Positions 21,701 through 32,307 of a stretch of 64,000 nucleotides of DNA are shown one piece after another. A model generated the notes under the pieces. That model was not told the origin of the DNA. It was given only the letters and a program-made list of their open reading frames with translations, and did not search any database. The DNA is taken from NCBI GenBank assembly GCA_015680685.1, contig MNCI01011145.1:374169-438168 (forward strand). The letters run 5' to 3'. A program made the translations under genes and the position numbers. Positions within the stretch are counted from its first letter, which is position 1, and the number at the start of each line of letters is the position of its first letter. This stretch comes from Gnetum montanum (taxonomy: Eukaryota > Streptophyta > Gnetopsida > Gnetales > Gnetaceae).

Positions 21701-22456
21701 TAATTGTATTAGTTTTCATTCTATTAACTTTCTCAATTTGCACAATCTTGTACAGATGTACATACATACATATCTTGCTTTTGCAATTAGAGAGTTGGAT
21801 GTACCTAGAGATACTTTCAAGTGCAAGTCCTACCAATTTGAGTTCTCTATTGTTGTGATGCCCTATGAATCATAGAATGGTGATCATGTAATATTGAGGA
21901 AAACTAACTTCAGATTCTATGCCAATGATTTTTAATTTATCAATTACTGCTAGGTAGCTAATCTTTTAATCATGACATTTGAAAATTAAATTCATGGAGG
22001 CATATTTTGTTTAGAAGATACTATTACAATTGTACTAGTGAAATGTAGGTGTTGGTTGTAGTTCTATAATTAAGACAACCTAAAATGCAAACTTTGAAAT
22101 AATAAAAAGAATTAAGGCAAGATAGTTTTCAAGAATTTATATGGAAAATCCCTTCAATGTGAAGGGAAACATCCATAGAAAGAAAGATCTAATTGTAAAT
22201 TTTGAATGTAGTGTTTTTGTGCATCCAACGCTTTCTTCCCCACACTTTAAACAACCTTTACCACCCACTACCAAAAAATCATGGGCAACCAATCACTAGT
22301 CATATGTATAGAACTAATTTTGGGATTGGACATAGTATAAAAGATATTTTAGAGGCCCATACTAAGTGATTACAATAGTTAGATTTCAAAGTCCAGGTTA
22401 TTAATCAGACTCAGTTGCCCAATCAATCAAAGATAGATGGTTACAAGTAGTTGCAA
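21701..22456. other. Unassigned, no gene
   Basis: AT-rich sequence between the SINE-like element and the copia LTR. No coding frame or repeat was recognised. Confidence 0.35.
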
Positions 22457-22570
22457 TGGAATTGATTCATCATAATCAAGGGAAGCATTTAGAAAGTTCT
22501 TAACTAGAAATCAAGGGAAGGAAATCTATGAAATAATAAATATTTGACTTCCTTCTATAACAACATTCCA
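22457..22570 (-). repeat. 3' LTR of copia element
   Basis: The plus strand starts TGGAATTGATTCATC and ends ACAACATTCCA. The shared core with 32196-32307 is TCATAATCAAGG, TTCTTAACT(A/G)(A/G)AAATCAAG, GAAA(T/A)TCTA and TTGACTTC. On the minus strand the sequence before it (ATTTGACATTAAG) is the usual lead-in to a copia polypurine tract, though the tract itself is shortened. Confidence 0.6.
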
Positions 22571-22599
22571 CTTAATGTCAAATTTGTATTTTTTTTGGA

Positions 22600-23830
22600 A
22601 CTTTATTTATTGGCTCTATGAATGCTATCTTGATTTGTTACTTCTTTGCAAAAATTGTATTTGTGAACATATCATCTGCATTCTATAAAATTTTCCTTAA
22701 TTGGTTGTCTTATGAAATAGTACCTTGCATCTATATGCTTAATCTTAATGTGAAATACAACATTTTTTTTCCAAAAATATATGCAATGTGTAGCAAATCA
22801 TATGATTTTTGTTTCAGGCCCAATTTGTATAGGAAACTACACAACCACATCATCTCCTTACAAGATGCTGTTAGTGCTACATACTCTGATTATATAGAAG
22901 GTAAAAGTAACAATATTTAATCTAAATAGGCAGCTAAACATTTGGCTGATAGCTCATCCCATAAATGTGTATAATTGTACCCTTTTGTAGACTTTCTCTT
23001 CTCAATATTGCCTCCATTATCTACATCTACACATTCCACAAGTTTTAAAATAATGCCACCATAACATAAACAATAAGATCTAGTACTTTTTAAATACTAA
23101 AATATCCATGTAATAGCATTCCAATGCTTCACAAGGTTGTTCATATGTTTACTTATAACTCTACTGCATGTGCAATATTTAACCTTATGCAGACTATAGC
23201 ATACATTAAACTTTCTACAGTTGATTTTGTTGAAATTATGTTAAATTGATTTAACTTTTCTTTGATATACATTTCAAGACTTAACCATACCTTTCTTTGC
23301 ACCCTATCCATTTGCATATGCATATGAGCATATCCAATACTTGTTTAGCTCCACCCAAGTCTTTCATTGCAAACTTATTGGACATTTATCTTTCTCATTT
23401 TTGATTTCAGCCTCATCATTACTGGTAATATTAAAATCACAAACTTTCTTGATATACTACCTTTAAAATAAATATAATAATCAACATCAAGTCTGAAAAA
23501 TTATAGTTAATGCATAAACATGTATTGTACCATCTTGGGATTCATTTGAGACTGTATAAAATCTTTTTGATTCTGCAAACATAATTTGGTTGTTTCTGAT
23601 CTACAAAGCATTCCAGCTATTCCATGTAAATCTCTACTTTAATCTCTATATGCATTCCTTTTGTGCATATAATTTTACCATCAATGTAGCTTTGAACCTG
23701 TATGAGAGGTCAATCTCATATTTGATTTTAAACAACTATTTTTTCTTCAAGGCCTTATTTTCAAGTAGAAGAGGAATCAATTCCTAAGTCTGATTTTGCT
23801 TTAGCAAATGAATATCTTCATCAAAGGTAG
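22600..23830 (-). pseudogene. Copia reverse transcriptase/RNase H relic
   Basis: The minus strand reads TVESLMYAIVCIRLNIAHA (the copia GSLMYAM.C.RPDIA block), LCYGGIILKLVECVDVDNG with GNIEKRKSTKGYNYT (RNase H, Y.DAD..GD...RKST.GY), SEYVALT (TEAEY block) and, near 22700, LSIQMQGTIS, a decayed KHID.RYHW(I). The order runs right to left as expected for a minus-strand element. Stops and shifts are frequent. The reverse-transcriptase core with YVDD is not recognisable, consistent with deletion between this part and integrase. Confidence 0.7.
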
Positions 23831-23949
23831 AATTTCAAAGCTAGTCTGGACTTTGCAATACTTTTTCAAGCCTCTTTGGTTCACTCTTTTTAGTATAAAG
23901 ATGACCATCTAAAGAGGGAGGGAGGGCACCTTCGAGGTCGCTTGATGAA

Positions 23950-24649
23950 TCATGTAGATCTATAGATCCAATGTTGAGGTTTTTTATTAACATTTTGTTT
24001 ATGATGTTCAGCTTCGTTATCTTGAATTTTTTCTTGATTATGAATACTTCCACCACTCTCCATATCATTGCCCATATTACGATCAAGCAATGAATGACTT
24101 GAAACAATGGAAGATGTGTTAATATTTACTTGTTCTTCTTGTCTAGTTAGCTGGCCAAGTTGTCCATACATGACATCATCATTATAGTGGAAATCCGTAT
24201 TCCTAAATATCTTTTTTGGTGATTGGATCGCATAGTGTATTCCCCTACCATCATTATCATGGCCTTCAAAAATGCACTTGTATGCTCTATCTTCAAGTTT
24301 GGTTTTGCTTTCTCTAGAGTATATGCATATGTAATGCAACCAAAGATTCTGAACTAGCTGTAATTTATTCACCTATCATTCCATTCAATTTTTTTTATTT
24401 TTTCATCTATGATCTAGTAGAGGATCATTTAATCAAATACACTATTTTTTGCAGCCTCATGTCAAAAATATTTTGGCAATCCATAATGTTTTAACATATC
24501 ATGAATCCTATGCAAAATAGTTCTATTATATCTTTAAGCAACACCACTTTGTTGTGGTGTGCCAGGTATTTTCTTCTCATGTTTAATGCTGGAATTGCTA
24601 CAAAGTTGTTCAAAAGCATTGGAAAATATTCTCCTACATTATCAATATG
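23950..24649 (-). pseudogene. Copia integrase C-terminal relic
   Basis: At about 24480-24560 the minus strand gives TPQQSGVA, RYNRTILHRIHDMLKHYGLPK and FWHEAAKNSVF-like residues, the copia integrase TPQQNGVAERKNR block. A 140-codon open frame (24372-23950) then reads RESKTKLEDRAYKCIFEGH and YAIQSPKKIFRNTDFHYND, the conserved LEDRAYKC.FLGY...GYRLYDP..KK...S.DV.F segment after the core. It continues as a Gln/Asn-rich linker. The part to the right is separated by the chromovirus and resumes at 30924. Confidence 0.8.
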
Positions 24650-24654
24650 CAAAC

Positions 24655-24681
24655 TGTAACAACGCTGCTACCTCTCTCACA
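24655..24681 (-). repeat. 27-bp remnant of the 3' LTR
   Basis: The minus strand starts TGTGAGAGAGGTAGCA and ends GCGTTGTTACA, the first and last bases of a normal LTR of this element with about 538 bp missing between. Both ends of the 5' LTR contain GGTAGCA, so loss by recombination at that 7-bp direct repeat is likely. Confidence 0.8.
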
Positions 24682-24696
24682 ATTCTCCCCCACTTA
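24682..24696 (-). other. Polypurine tract of chromovirus
   Basis: TAAGTGGGGGAGAAT on the minus strand, directly before the LTR start TGTGAGAG. Confidence 0.8.
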
Positions 24697-25279
24697 AAAT
24701 GAGTGACGACCTCGGAGCATGGCCTGGGTAACCCACGAGGCTGCTACATCAAAACCAAGGAAGAATTCGGTCAATTCCGGGGAAGTACGCCCATGCTATT
24801 CTGAGTCAATTAGAAGGGATCTTTGGTTCTGGAAGGTTCAACTGCTAGGGCCTAAGGCCGTAAAGCATTTTCATTGAACTCGACCATCTTCCTAGGATCT
24901 GGACTCATCCTAGCATCTGACACCCAAGTCAAGAGCATCACTCCTCAAGACAAGGACTATCCATCCTTCCATACCTGGCCTAAAATTCCAAGCTATGGGA
25001 GGACATCAAGTGGTCTATCATTGCAACATGATAGAATGCACTGACCTAGGTATCCATGAGTTCCAGGGTGTCCCCTGACTCGTTTGATCCCAAGATCTAG
25101 GGGTCTTAAGTTCAACACTCTTTGAATCTTAAGCCCCATCGCCTATAGAGCACTTTGAATGGCTCCAGGCACCTTCCTCCCATGTTTGAGGCTGACTCTC
25201 ATAGGAATTCGCTCTCAAATCCTACAAGGCACCACATGTCACACCTCTTCTAATTTTTTTTTCATGGGAGGTTTCTCCA
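24697..25279 (-). other. 3' untranslated region of chromovirus
   Basis: About 580 bp between the chromodomain-like region and the polypurine tract. No domain was recognised on either strand. Confidence 0.55.
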
Positions 25280-25700
25280 TCCATCATCGGAGCAGCCAAG
25301 GTGGGAGGTCAATTGCTTGCTCCCTATAGAAGTCCAGGATCAAGTTTTCCTGGGACCTCAAGTGCTCCAGTGGTTTCCAACTATCGTCTGAGTCAGGATG
25401 ATGTTTCCAATGGATGAGGAACTCCACTTTCAAATCTGTCCCATGGCCAGTGGTCCAGAAATTCCGAATGCATTCTGCTCTCTTTCCTTGTATAGATTGT
25501 ATAGAAGGTCACTCTCTGATTGAGAGGCTTCTCTCTGGATATGGGAACCCATTCGGCAATGGCTTCAGCATGCTGACATGAAAAACTGGATGGACTCTGT
25601 CCATATTGATCGGTAACTGAAGCTTATATGTTATAGGGTTGATTTTATTGATGATCCGGAAGGGACCATCATACTACCTCATCAGCTTGGAGGTAGTTCC
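25280..25700 (-). pseudogene. Integrase tail and chromodomain-like region
   Basis: Just after the integrase frame the minus strand reads [20 protein letters not shown] and [15 protein letters not shown], the GPF/Y block and following segment typical of chromoviruses. Near 25360-25440 it reads VEFLIHWKHHPDSDDSWKP and LEHL, the core of an integrase-linked chromodomain (FL(V/I)HWKG.P....SWEP). Chromodomains steer insertion toward marked chromatin. Two of the three cage aromatics cannot be placed with confidence. A stop follows QFKPK and others interrupt. Confidence 0.7.
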
Positions 25701-26504
25701 CTATTTCGGTTTAAACTGACGTGGGTCCAACTTCAAGAGGACCCAATCCCCCACCTTGAACTCACGAGGCTGGCATTTTCGATTAGCATACTTTTTCATT
25801 CGTTGTGCTACCCTCTCCAGATGATACTTTGCTGTATCAACATTTTCAGACCACCTCTTCAAGAATTCATCCACTGTGGGATGTCGTCCCTGCAATGAGG
25901 GGGAGACCATATGAGGGGTAATGGGCTGCCTTCCCATTACTAGTTCTGCAGGAGAGAACATAGTAGTTGAGGACTTCTGGATGTTATAGCTTAGCTGGGC
26001 AATCCCTAATAGAAATGGCCAATTCTTTTGGTCACTACGAACATAGTGACGAAGATACTCTTCAAGTACCCGATTCATCCGTTCTGTCTTCCCATCGGTT
26101 TGTGGATGAAAGCTCGTTGACATTTTAAGGGTGGTACCCATCATGCCAAATAGTGCTCGCCAGAAAGCACTTGTGAAGCGTGGATCACGATCTGAAATTA
26201 TGCTCATGGGTAACCCAAAATATCGAACCACCCTGTCAAAATAATATGCTCCTGTGTCCTCAGCTGAACACTATGATGAAGAGGGAATAAATATGGAAAA
26301 CTTAGAGAATTTTTCCACCACAACAATAATACTGCTTAAACCTTGAATATTTGGCAATCCCGTGATAAAGTCCATAGACACTGTAGCCCATGGAAAAGGA
26401 GGGATTTTCAAGGGCAGTAGAAGACCGCCCGAACGCTCCGTAGACCCCTTATCCTGCTGGCACACCAGGCACTTTTGGATATAAGCAATCACATATCGAT
26501 ACAT
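25701..26504 (-). pseudogene. Chromovirus integrase relic
   Basis: Two open frames cover it. The right one (26504-26271) starts in the HHCC domain (IAYIQKCLVCQQDKGSTER) and enters the core with PWATVSMDFITGLP, where the first catalytic Asp is present. The left one (26231-25701) has YFGLPMSIISDRDPRFTSA (second Asp), FHPQTDGKTERMNRVLEEY (Glu third catalytic position) and LGIAQLSYN. It ends in a basic tail with FKVGDWVLLKLDPRQFKPK. The DDE triad is visible. The break between the two frames includes a stop. Confidence 0.85.
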
Positions 26505-26684
26505 TTTTGGCCAGAAGAAGGTTCTCTCAATGAGAGCCAGGGTCCTTTGCTATCCTAGGTGCCCTGCCCACTGAGTGTCATGGCATTCTCGGATGATCTC
26601 CTTGCGTAGACCATCCCAATCTGAAATGCATATCCAGTTATCTCGAAACCAAAGCAGTCCATCCCTCATTTTGAACTGCGGTGC

Positions 26685-27212
26685 TCACCCCGTTTCTATC
26701 AACTTCATTAAATCAACGATATGAGGGTCCCTTTTCAACCCTTCTTGAATTCTTGCTAGTAACACTTCATCACATTGAACATGTAACGTTTGTGGCCCAA
26801 TGATGGAAAAGATTTGAGAGGCAGGTTGAGGATGGTGACTCAATGCATCTGCCACCACGTTCTCCTTCCCCAGACAGTAAGTCAATTGTAGAACAAATTC
26901 AGACAACATGGCCAACCATCGAGCCTGTTTGGGCCTCAGCTTCGTTTGATTCATCAAGTAGCTAGTGGCCAGGTTATCCGTCTTCATGAGGACACAACTT
27001 CCCAACAAGTAGTGTATCCATGCTCTCAAGAAATGGACAATAGCAAAAATTTCCTTTTCATGAACTGGCCACCTTTGCTCTACTTGATTTAGCTTTCAGC
27101 TTTCATAAGCGACAGGATGACCTTCCTGTAGCAAGATGCCCCCAATTGCATTGTCACTAGCATCTGTGTGAACCTCAAAGGGTTTTGAGAAATCAGGTAA
27201 TGCCAACACTAG
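26685..27212 (-). pseudogene. Chromovirus RNase H relic
   Basis: After a frameshift near 27212 the minus strand reads LALPDFSKPFEVHTDASDN and AIGGILLQEGHPVAYES (first catalytic Asp present). EKEIFAIVHFLRAWIHYLLG and MKTDNLATSYLM (DH position changed to DN) follow, then LSEFVLQLTYCLGKENVVADALS. This degrades the RNA strand during reverse transcription. The open part is 114 codons. A linker of about 40 residues follows before integrase. Confidence 0.8.
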
Positions 27213-28234
27213 ATGGGAGTTAAGGCCTCTTTGATCCTCTTGAAGGCTTTTTGACAATTTGTGTCCCACTCCCATGCAACTTCTTTCTTTTGCAGATTGG
27301 TCAGAGGAGCAGCAATTCCTGAGAAATTTTTGATGAATTTCTGATAGAAACTAGCTAACCCCATGAACTGTCTGACCTCATGCACATTAGTGGGAGTGGG
27401 CCATTTATGCACAACCTCGATCTTCTTTGGATTTGGCTTTACTTGCCCATACCCCACGAGATGCCCCAAAAATTTTAGCTTCGAGCAGCAGAATTCACAT
27501 TTTTCTCTCTTAACAAATAGCTGATTTTCCCGTAGCTTCTCAAGGACCATTTGTAGGTGGAGGGCATGCTCCTCCATTGTCTGGCTATATATTAGGATTT
27601 CATCAAGATAAACGGCCACAAATTTTTCTAGGAAGGGTCGAAATATCTCGTTCATCAATGTACAAAAAGTAGCCGGCACATTGCAAAGCCCGAATGACAT
27701 TACGGTCCATTCATACGATCCATACCGTGTTACACATGCAGTTTTTGCTTCGTCCCCTTCTGCAATGTGAACCTGATAATATCCTTGTCTGAGGTCTAAC
27801 CGGGTAAAATATCAAGCCCCTGCCAATTGATCGAACAAGTCAGAAATGAGTAGTATTGGATACTTGTTCTTGATCATGTGTTTATTCAACAGTTTATAAT
27901 CACAGCAGAGCTGTAACATTCCATCCTCCTTAGTAACAAATAGCACCGATGCCCCATAAGGGGATTTTGAGGGATGAATGTATCCCTCGGACATTAATCC
28001 TTCAAGCTGCTTTTTCAGTTCCCCCAATTCTGGTCCTGTTAACCGGTATGGCCTTTGGATAGGAGGATTAGTGCCAGGCTGCAATTCAATTTTGTGATCC
28101 ACTACTCTCCAAGGTGGCAAACTACCAGGCAATTTAGATGGCATCACATCTTTAAACTTATCGAGCACCTGTGCTATGCATGGGTCAACAATAGCTTGGG
28201 ATCCACGTGCCTCAGAAGGATCACCCGTTTGCAT
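27209..28234 (-). pseudogene. Chromovirus reverse transcriptase relic
   Basis: One frame with a single stop (27812-27814) spans the whole domain. It reads [107 protein letters not shown] and VRQFMGLASFYQKFIKNFS. It copies element RNA into DNA. The catalytic YxDD is YLDE here, so the second Asp of the motif is lost, which would abolish activity even without the stop. It ends in a frameshift at the junction with RNase H. Confidence 0.9.
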
Positions 28235-28860
28235 AGCTAGTAGAAATTTCTGGTAGGGTCCCTTGCCAAACGTTTCATCACCATTGGTGACACAATCTGA
28301 GGGCTAGCATCATAAACCTTTCCCATATGTGTACCATGAGTTTGTACAATGCATGGGGAGCTTTCATGTGAAATAAAAATCAAGTCCAGATGTGGGGTTG
28401 TGAAAAATTTGGCCTTGCGTAAAAATTCTTGCCCCAAAATGACCTGAAAGGAGTCCATGTCTAGAATTGAAAAATCTAGCACTCCTTCCCATGAGCCTAC
28501 TCGAACAAGGACACCACGACACACCCCAATGCACCGAAGGGGTCTAAACTTGGCCATCTTACAAGATGCTTGCACAGGTTCCATATTTAGTTGCAAGTCC
28601 TTCACCATGGCTGGAACCATGTAATTGTGACTAGCCCTATTATCAATTAGAGCACTTAGCTGACTTGAGCTCACAGTGATTGGGGCCAATTGAACCTGAT
28701 GTAGAGTATCAGGATTAGAATTCTGGGAGTTTCCAGCTCCTGACCTCTGTGTAACCATGTCTGATAACTCCATCATCACCGCTAGCCTTCGCTGTTCCCC
28801 AGATATGCCTCCATCACTGATATGAAGGCATGGGTACGGATGATAATTGAGTGCCATCAA
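28235..28860 (-). pseudogene. Chromovirus aspartic protease region
   Basis: A 207-codon open frame. The active-site segment is SALIDNRASHNYM where the family has LIDSGATHNF, so the catalytic D is kept but the S/T-G of the D-(S/T)-G triad is replaced by N-R. The flap and body follow (PLRCIGVCRGVLVRVGSWE, LDFSILDMDSFQVILGQEFL, matching ...FxvldLd.yDvILGmdWL), so the fold is otherwise preserved. The protease would cut the Gag-Pol polyprotein. It lies between the zinc knuckle and reverse transcriptase. Confidence 0.8.
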
Positions 28861-29087
28861 TTGTTTCCCAGGGGTTGGCCCCTACCTAGGCTCAGTCCTT
28901 CCTGAACTCAGGGGGCAATTTCGTGCCAAGTGAGTTCCACGACACAAGAAGCACTAAATTGGCCCCTTAAAGATGCCTCTTGTAAACTACTTATTCTTGG
29001 CCCCAGGTTGCCACTTTCTCCCCGTATCTTTGCATTTTTTTGGGAGCCTTGGTTCCCTGGAGGACCATCCATCGGGTGACTACCTTG
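28861..29087 (-). pseudogene. Gag zinc knuckle of chromovirus
   Basis: The minus strand reads CFLCRGTHLARNCP around 28915-28960, a CX2CX3HX4C knuckle of the type usual in this lineage, which binds element RNA. A stop lies just before it and further stops separate it from the gag frame at 29088 and the protease frame. Confidence 0.7.
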
Positions 29088-30194
29088 CTAAACTGATCTG
29101 AAGGTGTTTCCACCCTTGATGGAACCTGTATCTATTCTCTGAGAGTGGGAGGGCGTGCCATGCTTACCCTTCCCAAGCTTGCCCTTATCTGGCTTTGTTT
29201 CCTTGAAGTCCAAAAAGGTGCCAGCAGCCGCAATAGCCTCTGTGAGGGAGTCAATACCTCTTCGACGCAATTCCATTTGCGCCCATGGTTGTAGCCCATT
29301 TACAAATTTGAAAAAATGATCCTGATCTCCCATATCAGGGATCAGCAACATAAGCTCTTGGAAGCTATTGATATAATCCTCAAGCTTCCCTACATGTTTT
29401 AGGGTCTCTAGCTTAGTTCTAGCGACCCATTCAGAGTTCCCAGGACGAAACTGTTTGATCAATGCTATCTTAAAGCTATCCCATTTCTTGATCTTTTCTG
29501 TCGTGGTGCCCTTTTCTTGGGCACGAAGGAGGCTAAGCCACCATAGCTTAGCACTACCTATGAGAAATTGTGATGCTGTGGAGACCTTTTGGGTTGCAGG
29601 AACACCCCCGGTATTTAGGTACATCTCTGTATCATGGAGGAAGGCATCAATTTTAGCATCATTTCTCTCACCATCATAAGAACTCGGTTCTCTAGCTTTG
29701 ATACGGGTCGTCGCTACGGGCTCATCTACCAAGCATCCTGCTAAAGAGGATTTCAGGATGGCATTTTCAATTTTCAAATGAGATAGTTCCTGATTTACCC
29801 CCACCAAGGCATCCTCTAGAACTTTCACGTGACCAACTAGGTCCTCAACCAAGGATGCTTTTGTTTGTGCCTCTTCCAAGGATCCGAATAAATCTTGGTA
29901 GAGGTTGATCATGCGATCCAAACGACCCTCCAGGATCGAAACCTTAGCCTCTGCCAATTTCACCCTGTCCTTGGAGCGAAGATCCATCTTTTCTTGTGGT
30001 AAGTCAACATCTTTCAAAATGTGATGGATCGCATCCACATTCTCTGGACCAGGATGGGCTAAGGCCTCATCAATCGCCTTGACATGATCCCACAATGTTT
30101 GAAACTTAGTCTCATCTTGACCAAGTTCTATTTCAGCCTCAATTTCTAGATTTGTTTAAACATCAACCATATCACTTGGTCCGCCTGGCTCCAT
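29088..30194 (-). pseudogene. Chromovirus gag
   Basis: The 335-codon open frame starts at an internal ATG (30095). In the same frame 99 bases upstream, an ATG at 30194 (MEPGGPSDMVDV, then TAA, probably a former CAA) is the likelier original start. An N-terminal heptad-rich helix (AKVSILEGRLDRMINLYQD ... LKIENAILKSS) suggests a coiled coil. The retrotransposon gag domain follows: AREPSSYDGERNDAKIDAF, ASQFLIGSAKLWWLSLL, WDSFKIALIKQFRP, KLETLKHVGKLEDYINSFQ and FVNGLQPWAQMELRRRG. It has a basic tail rich in KGK. This is the best-preserved gene in the window, but it has one early stop. Confidence 0.85.
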
Positions 30195-30340
30195 ATTTGC
30201 TAAAGAGAGCTTTAGCACAATGTCACCCTCTAGGGGAGTGACTAGTAGAAGTTGAAAATGGTAAAAATGGAAACCTCACGAGCCACAAACACTGATACCC
30301 ACTTAGCAAGAAACTTTTACCAATTTCTGAAACTGTGAGG

Positions 30341-30351
30341 CTTCGATACCA
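30341..30351 (-). other. Primer binding site (tRNA-iMet type)
   Basis: The minus strand reads TGGTATCGAAG, two bases from the LTR end at 30354, the same as in the element at 8705. Confidence 0.75.
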
Positions 30352-30353
30352 TC

Positions 30354-30918
30354 TGTAACAATGCTACCCCAGAGAACATTGTTCGGCACCCGAAGAGTTT
30401 CCCAAGAAGATTCTGAATCAGGACAAAACTCAAGAGGAATACGCCTTAGCAATCAACAATCCTGAAACACATGCCAATAACCAATGTGTTAGTGTTAGCA
30501 TGTCTCCTGAGCGGTGTTTCATAAACAATATTCATGATTCGCTAACAAGCTAGATAGCGCTCCCTTGCTCCACTCACATGGACACCACGGGGACTACCAG
30601 TTGAACCCTCCAGATTCATCACCGCGTGCTGGTAGTTGGTGTCGCACTCCAAGGAGTGCACACAACATTCCCATAACACGTCCCATGACACACCCGGTAA
30701 AAACACCCCAACGCAGAGTTGAACTACGCAACACTCCCAGGCAAGGTCCTACCGATTGGGGTAATGAGGTAGGTTGTAGCCTCCTCTTACTAATGCATGG
30801 AACTGCCATGCCAGTATGGTTCCGAAGACACAAGGAGAGGAGGACCCCTTGTGCCCCCACGGCCTCCAAACTGTGGGGGAGGTAGCAGGCTACCAACAAC
30901 CCTGCTACCTCTCTCACG
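30354..30918 (-). repeat. 5' LTR of chromovirus
   Basis: 565 bp. On the minus strand it begins CGTGAGAGAGGTAGCA (first base changed from T) and ends GGGGTAGCATTGTTACA. It is richer in C+G than its surroundings. The frames of about 105 codons on both strands here are chance frames in the LTR. Confidence 0.85.
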
Positions 30919-30923
30919 AAAAC

Positions 30924-31010
30924 ACTTACTTTTCATACCTGTCTCGTTTTCAACTCTTGCTGTAAACAATTTACAGACATCAAGTTTTCTCTTTACTTTT
31001 CATGTCATAC
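30924..31010 (-). pseudogene. Copia integrase segment right of the insertion
   Basis: The minus strand reads KLDVCKLFTARVENETGMK and SKC up to the insertion point. It joins LHIDNVGEYF on the other side, matching copia ...VEN.TG.KVK.LRSDNGGEY. This shows the chromovirus landed within the integrase core. Confidence 0.75.
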
Positions 31011-32195
31011 ACCTAACACTTTCAAGGATAGGCATCAATAAAAGTTATAAAATGACTATCATTAAATTGCATAGGATTTACATGATGAATAAAATGAGAT
31101 TGAACTAACTCTATGTAATTATTTTCCTATGTGACTCATTTTGTTTAAATGAAACCCTATGACTTTTGCCAATAGCGTAATCTTCACAAATGGAAGTGTA
31201 GTTGAAGGAAATTTAGAAATAAAGCTATCAGACTATAATACCTTTATTTTCAATTCAATCAAGTGTCGTTGCCTACAATGCAAAGTTGAAGATTTTCATC
31301 AGAGCCCTCCAGTGCCATGGTATCTCCATTTACCTAGCTTCCTTTTAAGTACATATAAAAAGCCATTTTCTGCCCTTTCAAGACAATGATTACCATCCAA
31401 GTGTCCTCATCCAATGTGTTGTGAAAACCAGAAGCATCTAATTAGCCTACGAAAATCATATGTCTTTAAATGAGGCATATATCTAACATTCTTGGAGACT
31501 TAGCTGCCTTATATCGTCTTGCTAGATTAGCACATTGCCAATTCCTTTGATTTTGTATTCATGACTATCACCCAATTGAACATGGAAACTTTTAACTTTT
31601 GCAAATGTCTTAAAATATTTCTTGTGTAAACATACTTGAAAAGATTCTTCAAAAACCATTATCCATCTATTAAGTTTGCTTAACTTGCTATTAATTAAAG
31701 TGTTATCAAGAGTGATTAAAGTAACCCTACCTTCACAATGGTTTTTTATTACTTGATGTTTCTTGTGAAGTATCCTTCTTTTATTTGCTCCTTTTCTCCT
31801 TTAGAACAATATAATTCTTTCCCAAATGCACAGGCTTGTGCTATTACCTCCAATCTTTTTCTCTATTTTTTGTGCATCGTCTACTCTTGCTTCTATCATC
31901 ACTACTTTTATCTCGAGTTCATTGTTGTTGTGTCCTTTGTCTATTTTCAACACTTAAAAGAGTTTCTCTTCCAAACAATGTAGATTGCAGGGTTGCCTTT
32001 CTCTTCTCAGAATCCAACAAGGTTTCAATTGTATTGTTAATATTGAGCATTGAACATGTTACATTTATAGTTTTAACTATTGTTTCCCAACTATCTATAA
32101 GGAATAATGTTTAACCTCATCATCCAAAATCACCTTCAATAATTTTAGTGATGAAAAACAACTATTAAATTCAAAGAGATGCTACAGCCAGTATA
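31011..32195 (-). pseudogene. Eroded copia gag/protease/integrase upstream region
   Basis: Expected 5' part of the copia element. Stops and shifts dominate and only suggestive pieces remain, such as a Lys-rich stretch near 31780-31960 on the minus strand. Plus-strand frames here (31738-31983, 31836-32114) are hydrophobic shadows. A primer-site-like TGGCTGTAGCATC (minus) lies near 32177-32189. Confidence 0.4.
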
Positions 32196-32307
32196 TGAGA
32201 TTAATTTATCATAATCAAGGAGATAGTTATAAGCTTCTTAACTGAAAATCAAGAATAGAAAATCTAAGAAATTGTATAGACTTGACTTCACTATATAACA
32301 TGAAGCA
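32196..32307 (-). repeat. 5' LTR of copia element
   Basis: 112 bp. The plus strand starts TGAGATTAATTTATC and ends AACATGAAGCA. It is aligned with 22457-22570 over its full length, with TG and CA at both ends. Confidence 0.6.

Larger units (their letters stand above)
24655..30918 (-). mobile_element. Chromodomain Ty3/gypsy element nested in the copia integrase
   Basis: A 6,264-bp minus-strand element. Its right-hand 5' LTR is 30354-30918, followed by primer site, gag, protease, reverse transcriptase, RNase H, integrase, a chromodomain-like end, polypurine tract and a 27-bp remnant of the 3' LTR (24655-24681). The flanks are CAAAC (24650-24654) and AAAAC (30919-30923), a 5-bp target duplication with one change. 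The copia integrase reads on across the insertion: VENETGMKSKC from the right joins LHIDN on the left. Domain content suggests the Tekay-like chromoviruses. It is younger than its host copia but dead through stops and frameshifts. Confidence 0.9.
22457..32307 (-). mobile_element. Ty1/copia element interrupted by a chromovirus
   Basis: Short LTR-like repeats of 114 and 112 bp (22457-22570 and 32196-32307) bound a minus-strand copia relic. Reading right to left it holds a poorly preserved gag region, integrase, a 6.26-kb gypsy insertion, the rest of integrase, reverse transcriptase/RNase H, and the 3' LTR. Without the insertion it would be about 3.6 kb, so parts of pol are deleted. The outer flanks (TGCAA and CCTCA) do not match, so no target duplication survives or an edge is slightly off. 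Confidence 0.65.

Noticed and set aside
30565-30917. Open frames of 106-107 codons on both strands
   Set aside because: They lie entirely in the chromovirus LTR, which is C+G-rich. No domain, and both strands are open by composition.
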